From: Eriocheir sinensis
Lineage: Eukaryota > Arthropoda > Malacostraca > Decapoda > Varunidae
NCBI RefSeq assembly: GCF_024679095.1
Contig: NW_026111228.1
Coordinates: forward strand, 434,001 to 498,000
Length of the DNA: 64,000 nucleotides
Direction of reading: 5' to 3'
Position numbers and translations under genes: made by a program. The notes beneath the pieces were generated by a model that had not been told where the DNA came from, ran no database searches, and saw only the letters and a program-made list of their open reading frames with translations. Shown in pieces: positions 20,083 through 42,299 of the stretch (positions within the stretch are counted from its first letter, which is position 1; each line of letters opens with the position of its first letter).

Positions 20083-21882
20083 TATAGAGTAAATTTCTAT
20101 GAAAATATATATTCAAAATACATATAAAATTGTGTAAATAAGTATAAAAATATATATATCAAAAACACCTAAAAAAATGAAAATTCGTATCAAAATAAAT
20201 AAACAAAATTCCGATAGAAGAACGTATATTTGTAGGAAAATAAATATACAAAATACACATAAAATTACGAAAATTTGAATAAAAATATATACAAAAAAAA
20301 AAAAAAAAAAATTTCAATTTGTATGAAAATAGATAAACAAAATACACATATAATTAGTTAAATTTGTATTTAAATACATGTACAAAATACACATAAAATA
20401 ATGTAAATTTGTATGAAATGAAAACAAATTCACATAAAATAGCGTACATTTGTATAAAATAGATATACAAAATATACATAGAAGAATGTAAAATCGTATC
20501 AAAATAAATACACAGAATATCAATAAAATAATGTAATTTTGTATGAAAATAAAGATGCAAAATACCCATAAAATAAAGCAATTTTTTTTAAAAATACATA
20601 TACAAGAATACACATAGAATTATTAAATTTGTATTAAAATTAATATACAAAATGCACGTACAATAAGGGAAATTTGTATTGAAAAAATATACAAAATGCA
20701 CATAAAACAATGTATATTTGTTTCAAATATATACGAATACACATAAAATAACGTATATTTCTATAGAAATATATATATAAAAATACACATGAAATGACGT
20801 AAATACGTATAAAAATATATATACACAATACACATTAAATAATGTAAATTCGCATCAAAATAAATAAACAAAATATCAATAAAAGAATGTGTATTTGTAT
20901 GAAAATAGATATACAAAATACACATAAAATATTGTAAATTTGTATAAAACTCTATTAAAAAAATACACAAAAATATTTTAAATTTGTATAAAAATATATA
21001 TACAAAATACACATAAAACTAGTTAAATTTCTATTGAAATACATATACAAAATACACATAAAATAATGTAAATTTGAATGAAAATATATAAACAAATACA
21101 CTTAAAATAACGTAAATTTGTATGAAATATATATAGAAAATACACATTAAATAATGTAAATATGTATAAAAAAATATATACAAAACACAAATAAAATAAT
21201 GTAAAATAGTATCAAAATAAATACACAGATTATTAATAAAATAATGTAAATTTGTATGAAAATAAAGATGCAAAATACCCATAAAACAACGCATTTTTTA
21301 TGAAAATATATATATAAAAATACACATAAAATATTTAAATTTGTATTACAATAAATATACAAAATGCACATACAATAAGGTAAATTTTTATTGAAATAGA
21401 TATGCAAAATACACATAAAACAATGTAAATTTGTTTCAAAATATATATACGAATACACATAAAATAACGTAGATTTCTATAAAAATATATATACAAAATA
21501 CACATAAAATGAAGTAAATACGTATAAGAAAATGTATACAAAATACACATAAAATAATGTAAACTCGTATCAAAATAAATAAACTAAATGCCAATAAAAG
21601 AATGTTTACTTGTATAAATATAAATATACAAAATACACATAAAATAACGTAAAATTGTAGAAAACTATATACAAAAATAAACAAAAATAATTAAATTTGT
21701 ATGAAAATAGATATACAAAAGACACATGAAATAAGCTAAATTTAAACTGAAATAAATATAGAAAATACATAAAATAATGTAAATTTGTATCAAAATATAT
21801 ATTCAAATACACATATATTAAAATTAATATACAAAATGCGTATATAATAAGGTAAATTTGTATTGAAAAAATGCAACATACA
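20083..21882 (-). repeat. Inverted satellite block
   Basis: About 40 inverted monomers. 20083-21817 is the reverse complement of 26750-28482. The inner part 20418-21277 is near identical to 1-860. It ends in a fused segment (ATATATTAAAATTAATA) near 21820 and the ATGCAACATAC junction. Confidence 0.87.
20293..20311 (+). repeat. A19 homopolymer
   Basis: Nineteen consecutive A residues lie within a monomer of the AAATTAATTTTGTG family (inverted). The mirrored site near 28252-28268 has a T-rich run broken by a G, so the homopolymer expanded in this arm only. Confidence 0.9.
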
Positions 21883-30403
<8,521 letters not shown>

Positions 30404-31494
30404 TTATATATATTTTATTGATATTTGCGTTATTTATGTGTATTTTGTATATGTTTTCTCATAAATTTACATTATTTTTTGTTATTTTGTCTATTTATTT
30501 GGATACGAATTACATGATTATTTGTGTATTTTTTATATTTTTTGTATACGTATTTACATTATTTAATGTGTATTTTGTTTATATATTTTTATACAAATTT
30601 ACATTATTATATGTGTATTTGTATAGGTTATTTGATACAAATTTACATTAATTTATGTATTTTGAATATATATTTCAATTCAAATTTAGCTTATTTTATG
30701 TGTATTTTGTATATCTATTTATTTTAATACAAAATCAAATATTTTATGTTTTTTCGTATATATATTTTTATAAAAAATGCGTTATTTTATGGGTATTTTG
30801 CATCTTAATTTTCATACAAATTTACATTATTTTATTCATATTTTCTGTATTTATTTTGATACGATTTTACATTATTTTATTTGTGTTTTGTTTATATTTT
30901 TTTTATACATATTTACATTATTTAATGTTTTTTTTGTATATATATTTGAAAAAAAATTACGTTATTTTAAGTCTATGTGTTTATATATTTTCACTCAAAT
31001 TTACATTATTTTATGTGTATTTTGTATATGTATTTCAATACAAATTTACCTATTTTTATGTTTTTTTGTATATTTATTTTCATACAAGTTTAAATTATTT
31101 TTTGTGTATTTTTGTATATAGTTTTATACAAATTTAGGTTATTTTATGTGTATTTTGTATATCTATTTTCATACAAATACACATTCTTTTCATGATATTT
31201 TGTTTATTTATTTTGACACGAATTAACATTATTTAACGTGTATTTTGTATATATTTTTTTATACGTATTTACATTATTTCAAGTGTATTTTGTATATATA
31301 TTTCTATAGAAATCTGCGTTATTTTAAGTGTATTCGAATATATATTTTGAAAAAAATTTACATTGTTTTATGTAAATTTTGCATATTTTTTTAATACAAA
31401 TTTACCTTATTGTATGTGCATTTTGTATATTAGTTTTAATACAAATTTGATTAATCTATGTGTATTTTTGTATATGTATTTTTATAAAAATATG
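30404..31494 (+). repeat. + satellite block
   Basis: About 24 monomers; reverse complement of 17081-18173. From about 30676 it is the first copy of a 1309 bp tandem duplication. It ends just past the palindrome TTTTTATAAAAA (31479-31490). Confidence 0.87.
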
Positions 31495-31984
31495 TAATTA
31501 GTTAAATTTGTATTTAAATACATGTACAAAATACACATAAAATAATGTAAATTTGGATGAAATGAAAACAAATTCACATAAAATAACGTACATTTGTATA
31601 AAGTAGATATACAAAATAATTTTATGTGTATTTTGCATATTTTTTCAATACAAATTTACCTTATTGTATGTGCATTTTGTATATTAATTTTAATACAAAT
31701 TTAATTAATCTATGTGTATTTTTGTATATGTATTTTTATAAAAATATGCTTTATTTTATGGGTATTTTGCATCTTTATTTTCATAGAAATCTACATTATT
31801 TTATTGATATTCTGTGTATTTATTTTGATATGATTTTACATTATTCTATGTGGTGTTTGTATATATATTTTATATAAAATGTATTTGTTTTCATTTCATA
31901 CAAATCTACATTATTTTATGTGTTTTTTGTACATGTATTTAAATACAAATTTAACTAGTTATATGTGTATTTTGTATATATTTT
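30676..31984. repeat. Tandem duplication, copy 1 (1309 bp)
   Basis: Offset to the next copy is 1308-1309 bases at several checkpoints (30733 with 32041; 31621 with 32930). It includes the short inverted block 31495-31623. Confidence 0.88.
31495..31623 (-). repeat. Short inverted satellite block (about 129 bp)
   Basis: Three inverted monomers, identical in layout to 32804-32932 and mirrored by 16952-17080. The right edge is the spaced palindrome 31609-31638. Confidence 0.87.
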
Positions 31985-32803
31985 TCATTTAATTTAGCTT
32001 ATTTTATGTGTATTTTGTATATCTATTTATTTTAATACAAAATCAAATATTTTATGTTTTTTCGTATATATATTTTTATAAAAAATGCGTTATTTTATGG
32101 GTATTTTGCATCTTAATTTTCATACAAATTTACATTATTTTATTCATATTTTCTGTATTTATTTTGATACGATTTTACATTATTTTATTTGAGTTTTGTT
32201 TATATTTTTTTTATACATATTTACATTATTTAATGTTTTTTTTGTATATATATTTGAAAAAAAATTACGTTATTTTAAGTCTATATGTTTATATATTTTC
32301 ACTCAAATTTACATTATTTTATGTGTATTTTGTATATGTATTTCAATACAAATTTACCTATTTTTATACGTTTTTTGTATATTTATTTTCATACAAGTTT
32401 AAATTATTTTTGTGTATTTTTGTATATAGTTTTATACAAATTTAGGTTATTTTATGTGTATTTTGTATATCTATTTTCATACAAATACACATTCTTTTCA
32501 TGATATTTTGTTTATTTATTTTGACACGAATTAACATTATTTAACGTGTATTTTGTATATATTTTTTTTATACGTATTTACATTATTTCAAGTGTATTTT
32601 GTATATATATTTCTATAGAAATCTGCGTTATTTTAAGTGTATTCGAATATATATTTTGAAAAAAAATTACTTTGTTTTATGTGAATTTTGCATATTTTTT
32701 CAATACAAATTTACCTTATTGTATGTGCATTTTGTATATTAGTTTTAATACAAATTTGATTAATCTATGTGTATTTTTGTATATGTATTTTTATAAAAAT
32801 ATG
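31624..32803 (+). repeat. + satellite block
   Basis: About 26 monomers spanning the junction of the 1309 bp tandem copies near 31985, where a TTTTTCATTTAATTTAGC fusion marks the seam. Confidence 0.86.
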
Positions 32804-33290
32804 TAATTAGTTAAATTTGTATTTAAATACATGTACAAAATACACATAAAATAATGTAAATTTGGATGAAATGATAACAAATTCACATAAAATAACGTAC
32901 ATTTGTATAAAGTAGATATACAAAATAATTTTATGTGTATTTTGCATATTTTTTCAATACAAATTTACCTTATTGTATGTGCATTTTGTATATTAATTTT
33001 AATACAAATTTAATTAATCTATGTGTATTTTTGTATATATATTTTTATAAAAATATGCTTTATTTTATGGGTATTTTGCATCTTTATTTTCATACAAATC
33101 TACATTATTTTATTGATATTCTGTGTATTTATTTTGATATGATTTTACATTATTCTATGTGTATTTTGTATATATATTTTATATAAAATGTATTTGTTTT
33201 CATTTCATACAAATCTACATTATTTTATGTGTTTTTTGTACATGTATTTAAATACAAATTTAACTAGTTATATGTGTATTTTGTATATCT
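31985..33290. repeat. Tandem duplication, copy 2 (about 1309 bp)
   Basis: Second copy, with the inverted insert at 32804-32932. It ends where the sequence changes to the TTTTGCATGTATATTTTCATAG unit near 33290. Confidence 0.87.
32804..32932 (-). repeat. Short inverted satellite block (about 129 bp)
   Basis: Tandem-duplicated sister of 31495-31623, with the spaced palindrome at 32918-32947. Confidence 0.87.
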
Positions 33291-35510
33291 ATTTTGCATG
33301 TATATTTTCATAGAAATTTACTCTATTTTATGAGTATTCGTTTATATATTTTGAGACAAATTTATATAATTGATGTGTATTTTGCATATCTATTTCAATA
33401 CAAATTTACTTTATTGTACGTGCATTTTGTATATTTATTTTAATACAAATTTAACTATTTTATAGGTATTTTTGTATATATATTTTTATGCAAATATGCG
33501 TTATTATATGGATATTTTGCATCTTTATTTTCATACAAATTTACATTATTTTATTGATATTCTCTTTATTTATTTTGATACGATTTAACATTATTCTATG
33601 TGTATTTTGTATTTTTTTTATACATATTTACATTATTTAATGTTCATTTTGTATATATATTTTATCCAAATTTACATTATTTTATGTGTATTTGTTTATA
33701 TATTTTCATACAAATTTACATTATTTTAGGTGTTTTTTGTATATACATTTTCATAAAAAAATTACGTTATTTTATTGTGTGTATAAGTATATATTTTGAT
33801 ACAAATTTTATACAAATTCATGTTATTTAATGTGTATTTGTATATATATTTTCATACAAATTTATATTATTTTATGTGTATTTTTTCATATATTTCATTA
33901 CAAATTTACCTTATTTCATGTTTTTTTGTATATTTATTTCATTCAATTTTAAATTATTTTATGTGTATATTTGTATTTGTATTTAGGTTATTTTATGTGT
34001 ATTTTGTATATACATTTTCATCCAAAATTACATTATTTTATTGATATTTTCTTAATTTAATTCGATACGAATCAAGATTATTTCATAGGTATTTTGTATA
34101 CATATTTTTATACTCATTTACATTATCTAAAGTGTGTTTTGTATATATATTTTTTTGCAAATTTATTTTATGTTCATTTTTGTACATATATTTTTATAGA
34201 AATTTGCGTTATTTTATGTATATAGTTTTATATAAATTTACGTTATTTTATGTGCATTTTGTATATTTAAATTTATACAAATAATCATTCTTTTATTGGT
34301 ATATTGTTTATTTACATTTATACGAATTTACATTATTTTGTGTGTATTTTGTATACATTTTTTTATACGTATTTACTTAATATTATGTGTATTTTGTATA
34401 TGTATTTTTATAGAAATCTACGTTATTTTATGTGTATTCGTATATATATTTTGAAACAAATTTACATTATTTTATATGTATTTTGCATATCTATTTCAAT
34501 ACAAATTTACCTTATTGTATATGCATTTTGTATATTTATTTTAATACAAATTCAAATATTTTATGTGTGTTTTGGTATCAATATTTTTATAAAAAATGCG
34601 TTATTTTATAGGTATTTTGCATCTTAATTTTCATACAAATTTACATTATTTTATTAATATTCTGTGTATATATTTTGATACGATTTTACATTATTCTATT
34701 TGTGTTTTTTATATATTTTTTTATACATATTTACATTATTTAATGTGCATTTTGATTATATATTTCATACAAATTTACGTTATTATATGTATATTTGTTT
34801 ATATATTTTCTTTCAAATTTACATTATTTTATATGTATTTTGTATATGTATTTCAATACAAATTAACCTAATTTGATGTGTATTTTGTATATTTCTTTTC
34901 ATAAAAATTTAAATTATTTTTGTGTATTTTTGTATATAGTTTTATACAAATTTAGGTTATTTTATGTACGCATTTACATTATTTAATGAGTGTTTTGTAT
35001 ATATATTTTTATCCAAAGTTACTTTATTTTACGTTCATTTTTGGACATATATTTTTATGGAAATTAGCGTTATTTTATATGTATTTGTATATGTTTTCTC
35101 ATTCAAATTTACATTATTTTATTGATATTTTGTTTATTTAGTTTGATACGAATTACATGATTGTATGTGTATTTTGTACATATTTTTTAAACGTATTTAC
35201 ATTACTTAATGTGAATTTTGTTTATATATTTTTAAACAAATTTACGTTATTATATGTATTTTTATAAATATTTTGATACAAATTTACATTATTTTATGTA
35301 TTTTCTATATACATTTCAATTCAAATTTAGCTTATTTTATCTGTATTTTGTATATCTATTTTCATACGAATTTAATAACTTCTGTGTATTTTTGTATATA
35401 GTTTTATACAAATTTACGTTATTTTATGTGTATTTTGTATATTTACATTTATACAAATCCACATTCTTTTATTGTTTTTTTGTTTATTTATTTTGATACG
35501 AATTTACATT
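32935..35510 (+). repeat. Right arm of 2.57 kb inverted duplication
   Basis: Reverse complement of 11690-14255, and therefore also related inverted to about 49450-51830. Confidence 0.87.
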
Positions 35511-36800
35511 ATTCTATATGTACTTTGTATATATATTTTTATACGCATTTACATTATTTAATATTTATTTTGAATATATAATTTTATACAAATTCATGGT
35601 ATTTTATGTGTATTTGTATATATATTTTCATATAAATTTACATTATTTTATGTGTATTTTGAACATATATTTCATTACAAATTTAACTTATTTTATGTTT
35701 ATTTTGTATGTGAATTTTGCACATTTATATTTATACAAATACACATACTTTTATTGGTATTTTGTTTATTTATTTTGTTTCGAGTTTACATTATTTTGTG
35801 TGTATTTTGTTAACATTTTTTTATACGTATTTACTTAATTTTATGTGTATCTTGTATATATATTTTTATAGAAATCAACGTTTTTTTATTTGTATTCGTA
35901 TATATATTTTGAAACAAATTTACATTGTTTTATATGTATTTTTGCATATCTCTTTCAATACAAATTTCCCTTATTGTATGTGCATTTTGTATATTTATTT
36001 CAATGCAAATTTAAATATTTTATATGTATTTTAGTATATATATTTTTATAAGAAATGCGCTATTTTATAGGAATTTTGCAACTTTGTTTTCATACAAATT
36101 TACATTATTTTATTAATATTCGGCGTATTTATTTTCATACGATGTTACATTATTCTATTTGTTTTTTGTATATACTTTTTTATACATATTTACATTATTT
36201 AATGTGTATCTTGCATATATATTTTATTCAAATTTATTATCTATTATCTATTTTCATACAAATACACATTCTTTTCATGATATTTTGTTTATTTATTTTG
36301 ACACGAATTTACATTATTTGATATGTATTTTGTATATATATTTTTATACGTATTTACATAATTTCATATGTATTTTGTATATATATTTCTATAGAAATCT
36401 ACTTTATTTTATGTTTATTCGTATATATATTTTGAAACAGATTTACATTGTTTTATACGTATTTTTGAATATCTCTTTCAATACAAATTTACCTTACTGT
36501 ATATGCATTTTGTATATTTATTTCAATACAAATTTAAATATTTTATGTGTATTTTGGTAAATATATTTTTATAAAAAATGCGATAATTTTGGGAATTTTG
36601 CATCTTTATTTTCATACAAATTTACATTATTTTATTGATATTCTGTGTATTTATTTTGATACGATTTTACATCATTCTATTTGTTTTGTATATATTTTTT
36701 ATACACATTTACATTATTTAATGTGTATCTTGCATATATATTTTATACAAATTTACGTTATTTTAAGTGTATTTGTTTATATATTTTCATTCAAATTTAC
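35480..36800 (+). repeat. 1.32 kb direct duplication, copy 1
   Basis: Collinear with 38173-39493 at offset 2691-2694, checked at 35518/38211, 36050/38741, 36581/39272 and 36721/39415. It contains the abrupt fusion TTATTATCTATTATCTATTT joining non-adjacent subtypes, also found near 46290 and 47990. Confidence 0.84.
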
Positions 36801-37550
36801 ATTATTTGATGTGTATTTTGTATATGTATTTCAATACAAATTTACCAAATTTTATGTGTATTTTGTATATTTCTTTTCAAACGAATTTAAATAATTTTTG
36901 TGTATTTTTGTATATAGTTTTATACAAATTTAGGTTATAGAAATTTGCGTTATTTGTAAATGTTTTCTCATACAAATTTACATTATTTTATTGCTATTTT
37001 GTTTATTTATTTTGATACGAGTTACATGATTATATGTGTATTTTGTACATGTTTTTTATACGTATTTACATTACTTAATGTGTATTTTGTTTAAATATTT
37101 TTAAACAAATCTACGTTATTATATGTATTTGTATAAATATTTTGATACAGATTTACATTATTTTATGTATTTTGTATGTACATTTCAATTCAAATTTAGC
37201 TTATTTTAGCTGTATTTTGTATATATATTTTCATACAAATTTAATTACTTCTGTGTATTTTTGTATATAGTTTTATACAAATTTACGATATTTTTTGTGT
37301 ATTTTGTATATTTATATTTATACAAATACACATTCTTTTACTCTTATTTAATTTATTTATTTTGATACGATTTTTATGTGTATTTTGTATTCATTTTTTT
37401 ATACGTATTTACTTCATTTTATGTGTATTTTGTATATATTTTTATAGAAATCTACGTTATTTTATGTGTATTCGTATATATATTTTGAAACAAATTTACA
37501 TTGTTTATTATGTATTTTTGAATATCTCTTTCAATACAAATTTATCTCTC

Positions 37551-38000
37551 CATATATACCAAAATACACATAAAAAAATTAAATTTGTATTAAAATAAAT
37601 ATTTAAAAAACACATACAATAAGGTAAATTTGTATTGAAATAGATATGCAAAATACATATAAAACAATGTAAATTTGTTTCAAAATATATATACGAATAC
37701 ACATAAAATAACGTAGATTTCTATAAAAATATATATACAAAATACACATAAATGAAGTAAATACGTATAAAAAAATGTTTACAAAATACTCATAAAATAA
37801 TGTAAATTCGCATCAAAATAAATATACAAAATACCAATAAAAGAATATGTATTTGTATAAATATAAATATACAAAATACACATAAAATAACGTAAATTTA
37901 TATAAAACTATATACAAAAATACGCAGAAGTATTTTAATTTGTATGAAAATAGATATACAAAATAAGGTAAATTCGTTTCAAATTCAATAAACAATATTC
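37551..38000 (-). repeat. Inverted satellite block
   Basis: About 10 inverted monomers, related to 2143-2500 and 57120-57550. It is cut off inside the AAATTCGTTTCAAATTCAAT unit by the non-monomer insert that follows. Confidence 0.86.
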
Positions 38001-38040
38001 AGATTTTATAAAAATAATATAAAATCAGATTATCAGATTT
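38001..38040. other. Short non-monomer insert with hairpin
   Basis: This is the only stretch I could not align to the monomer. GATTTTATA (38002-38010) and TATAAAATC (38018-38026) form perfect 9-bp arms around seven bases, and CAGATT occurs three times (38000-38005, 38026-38031, 38034-38039). It sits precisely at a - to + switch. It could be repair filler, a remnant of another element, or heavily rearranged monomer sequence. Confidence 0.6.
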
Positions 38041-40257
38041 TCTATATCTATTTTCATACAAACTCAAATTATTTCTATGTATTTTTGTATATATTTTAAT
38101 ACAAATTTTAGTTATGTTATGTGTATTTTGTAGATTTATTTTCATTCAAATATATATTATTTTATTGGTGTTTTGTTGATTTATATTGATACGAATTTAC
38201 ACTATTTTATATGTACTTTGTATATATATTTTTATACGCTTGCACATTATTTAATATTTATTTTGAATATATATTTTTATTCAAACTCATGGTATTTTAT
38301 GTGTATTTGTATATATATTTTCATATAAATTTACATTATTTTATGTGTATTTTGTACATATATTTTTTTACAAACCTACCTTATTTTATGTTTATTTTGT
38401 ATATGTATTATGTATATTTATATTTATCCAAATACACATTCTTTTATTGGTATTTTGTTTATTTATTTTAAATCGAATTTACATTATTTTATGTGTATTT
38501 TGTATACATTTTTTATACGTATTTACTTAATTTTATATGTATTTTGTATATATTTTTTATAGAAATCTACGTTTTTTTATTTGTATTCGTATATATATTT
38601 TGAAAAAAATTTACATTGTTTTATATGTATTTTTGCATATCTCTTTCAATACAAATTTACCTTATTTTATGTGCATTTTGTATATTTATTTCAATACAAA
38701 TTTAAATATTTTATGTGTATTTTGGTATATATATTTCTATAAGAAATGCGCTATTTTATGGGAATTTTGCATCTTTATTTTCATACAAATTTAAATTATT
38801 TTATTAATATTCGGTGTATTTATTTTGATACGAATTTACATTATTCTATTTGTTTTTTGTATATACTTTTTTATACATATTTACATTATTTAATGAGTAT
38901 CTTGCATATATATTTTATACAAATTTATTATCTATTATCTATTTTTATACAAATACACATTCTTTTCATGATATTTTGTTTATTTATTTTGACACGAATT
39001 TACATTATTTGATATGTATTTTGTATATATATTTTTATACGTATTTACATAATTTCATATGTATTTTGTATGTATATTTCTATAGAAATCTACTTTATTT
39101 TATGTGTATTCGTATATGTATTTTGAAACAAATATACATTGTTTGATATGTATTTTTGAATATCTCTTTTAATACAAATTTACCTTACTGTATATGCATT
39201 TTGTATATTTATTTCAATACAAATTTAAATATTTTATGTGTATTTTGGTATATATATTTTTATAAAAAATGCGATAATTTTTGGGAATTTTGCATCTTTA
39301 TTTTTATACAAATTTACATTAATTTATTGATATTCTGTGTATTTATTTTGATACGATTTTACATTATTCTTTTTGTTTTTTGTATATATTTTTTTTACAC
39401 ATTTACATTATTTAATGTGTATCTTGCATATATATTTTATACAAATTTACGTTATTTTAAGTGTATTTGTTGTTATATTTTCATTCAAATTTACATTTAT
39501 TTTAATTCGAAATTACATTATTTTATGTGTATTTTGTATACATTTTTTTATACGTATTTACTTAATTTTATGTGTACTTTGTATATATATTTTTTTAGAA
39601 ATCTACGTTTTTTTATTTGTATTCGTATATATATTTTAAAACAAATTTACATTGTTTTATATGTATTTTTGCATATCTCTTTCAATACAAATTTACCGTA
39701 TTGTATGTGCATTTTGTATATTTATTTCAATGCAAATTTAAATATTTTATGTGTATTTTGGCATATATATTTTTATAAGAAATGCGCTATTTTATGGGAA
39801 TTTTGCATCTTTATTTTCATTCAAATTTACATTATTTTATTAATATTCGGTGTATTTATTTTGATTCAAATTTACATTATTTTATGTGTATTTTGTGTAT
39901 GTATTTCAATACAAATTTACCTAATTTTATGTGTATTTTGTATATTTATTTTCATTCAAATTTAAAATATTTTTGTGCATTTTTGTATATAGTTTGATAC
40001 AAATTTAGGTTATTTTATATGTATTTTGTATATCTATTTTCATACAAATACACATTCTTTTATTGATATTTTGTTTATTTATTTTGGCGCGAATTTTATG
40101 TGAATTTGTTTTCATTTCATACAAATTTACATTATTTTATGTGTATTTTGTACATGTGTTTAAATACAAATTTAACTAATTATATGTGTATTTTGTATAT
40201 CTATTTTCATACAAATTGATTTTTTTTGTATATATTTTTATTCAAATTTTCGTAATC
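38041..40257 (+). repeat. + satellite block
   Basis: About 49 monomers. It contains the longest open frame of the window (39156-39965, 269 codons), which is a run of 15-residue satellite repeats. The right end is a cut CGTAAT unit joined to an inverted block. Confidence 0.86.
38173..39493 (+). repeat. 1.32 kb direct duplication, copy 2
   Basis: Second copy of 35480-36800. The stretch 38041-38740 also matches 54343-55040 at offset about 16302, after which the 54 kb copy lacks about 520 bp and rejoins at the ATGCGATAATTTTTGGG unit. Confidence 0.84.
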
Positions 40258-40864
40258 TTATAAAAATATATATACCAAAATACACATAAAATATTTAAAT
40301 TTGCATTAAAATAAATATACAAAATGCACATACAATAAGGTAAATTTGTATTGAAAGAGATATGCAAAAATACATATAAAACAATGTAAATTTGTTTCAA
40401 AATATATATACGAATACAAATAAAAAAAACGTAGATTTCTATAAAAATATATATACAAAATACACATAAAATATGTAAATACGTATAAAAAATAATGTAA
40501 ATTAATTAAATAAATAAACAAAATACCAATAAAAGAATGTGTATTTGGATAAATATAAATATACAAAATACACATACAAAATAAACATAAAATAAGGTAG
40601 ATTTGTAAAAAAATATATGTACAAAATACACATAAAATAATGTAAATATAAATAAAAATATATATACAAATACACATAAAATACCATGAATTTGTATAAA
40701 AATATATATTCAAAATAAATATTAAATAATGTAAAAGCGTATAAAAATATATATACAAATACAGATACAAAAATACACATCGAATAATTAAATTTGTATT
40801 AAAATTAATACACAAAATGCGTATATAATAAGGTAAATTTGTTTTGAAAAAATATGCAACATAC
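40258..40864 (-). repeat. Inverted satellite block
   Basis: About 13 inverted monomers related to 15590-16090 and to the inverse of 43120-43620. It ends at ATGCAACATACG. Confidence 0.85.
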
Positions 40865-42299
40865 GTTTACTCATACAAATTTATATTATTTTATTGGTAT
40901 TTTGTTTATTTATTTTGATACGAATTACATGATTATATGTGTATTTTGTACATATTTTTTTATACGTATTTACATTATTTAATGTTTATTTTGTTTATAT
41001 ATTTTCGTACAAATTTACGTTATTATATGTGTATTTGTATAATTATTTTGATACAAATTTACTTTATTTCATGTATTTTGTATATATATTTCAATTGAAA
41101 TTTAGTTTATTTCATGTGTATTTTGTATATATTTTCATACAAATTTAATTACTTCTGTGTATTTTTGTATATAGTTTTATATAAATTTACGTTATTTTAT
41201 GTGTATTTTGTATATTTATATTCATACAAATACACATTCTTTTATTGGTATTTTGTTTATTTATTTTGATACGAATTTACATTATTTTATGTGTATTTTG
41301 TATACATTTTTTTATACGTATTTACTTCATTTTATGTGTATTTTGTATATATATTTTTATAGAAATCTACGTCATTTTATGTGAATTCGTATATATATTT
41401 TGAAACAAATTTACATTGTTTTATATGTATTTTGCATATCTATTTCAAATCAAATTTACCTTATTGTATGTGTTTTTTGTATATTTATTTTAATACAAAT
41501 TTAATTTTTTGTTGTGTATTTTGGTATATATATATTTATAAATAAAAAAAATTCGTTATTTTATGGGTATTTTGCTTCTTTATTTTCATACAAATTTACA
41601 TTATTTTATTAATATTCTGTGTATTTATTTTGATACGATTTTACATTATTCTATTTGTGTTTTGTACATATTTTTTTATACAAAATTGTTTATGTATTTT
41701 CATTCAAATTTACATTATTTTATGTGTATTTTGTGTATGTATTTCAATACAAATTTACCTAATTTTATGTGTATTTTGTATATTTATTTTCATACAAATT
41801 TAAAATATTTTTGTGTATTTTTGTATATAGTTTGATACAAATTTAGATTATTTTATGTGTATTTTGTATATCTATTTTCATACAAATACACATTCTTTTA
41901 TTGATATTTTGTTTATTTATTGTGACGCGAATTTACATTATTTAATGTGTATTTTGTATATATATTTTCATACGTATTTACATCATTTCATGTGTATTTT
42001 GTATAGTTTTAAACAAATTTATATTATTTAATGTGTATTTTGTATATATATATTTATACAAATACACATACTTTTATTGGTATTTTGTTTATTTATTTTG
42101 ATACTAATTTACATTATCTTATGTGTATTTTGTATACATTTTTTATACGTATTTACTTAATTTTATGTGTATTTTGTATATATATTTTTATAGAAATCTA
42201 CCTTATTTCATGTGTATTCGTATATATATTTTGAATCAAATTTACATTGTTTATATGTATTTTGCATATCTATTTTTGTGTATTCTGTATTTATTTTTG
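40865..42299 (+). repeat. + satellite block
   Basis: About 32 monomers. The first part matches 21883-22520, the middle matches 1150-1330, and 41800-42299 matches 1500-2013. It is therefore a mosaic of segments found elsewhere in separate places. Confidence 0.86.

Larger units (their letters stand above)
16952..21817 (-). repeat. Left arm of 4.87 kb inverted duplication
   Basis: Matches 26750-31624 in reverse complement. Coordinate sums at seven checkpoints (16957/31614, 17081/31494, 18173/30403, 20082/28482, 20418/28143, 21268/27298, 21799/26767) all lie between 48561 and 48576, so the arms have almost no net length difference apart from compensating changes. Internal orientation switches are preserved. 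Confidence 0.9.
32933..37550 (+). repeat. Long + satellite block
   Basis: About 100 monomers. 32935-35510 is the reverse complement of 11690-14255. 35480-36800 is duplicated directly at 38173-39493. 36890-37540 resembles 55540-56110. It ends in AAATTTATCTCTC, which is not typical monomer sequence. Confidence 0.87.

Noticed and set aside
20293..20311. A19 run as the tail of a retroposed element
   Set aside because: Flanks are ordinary monomers and the mirrored arm has the same monomer with a shorter run, so it is a local homopolymer expansion.
39156..39965. 269-codon open frame as a protein-coding gene
   Set aside because: It is about 18 copies of a 15-residue satellite-derived repeat, other frames are open over the same bases, and frame changes follow monomer length changes. 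No domain, signal or conserved start context is visible.
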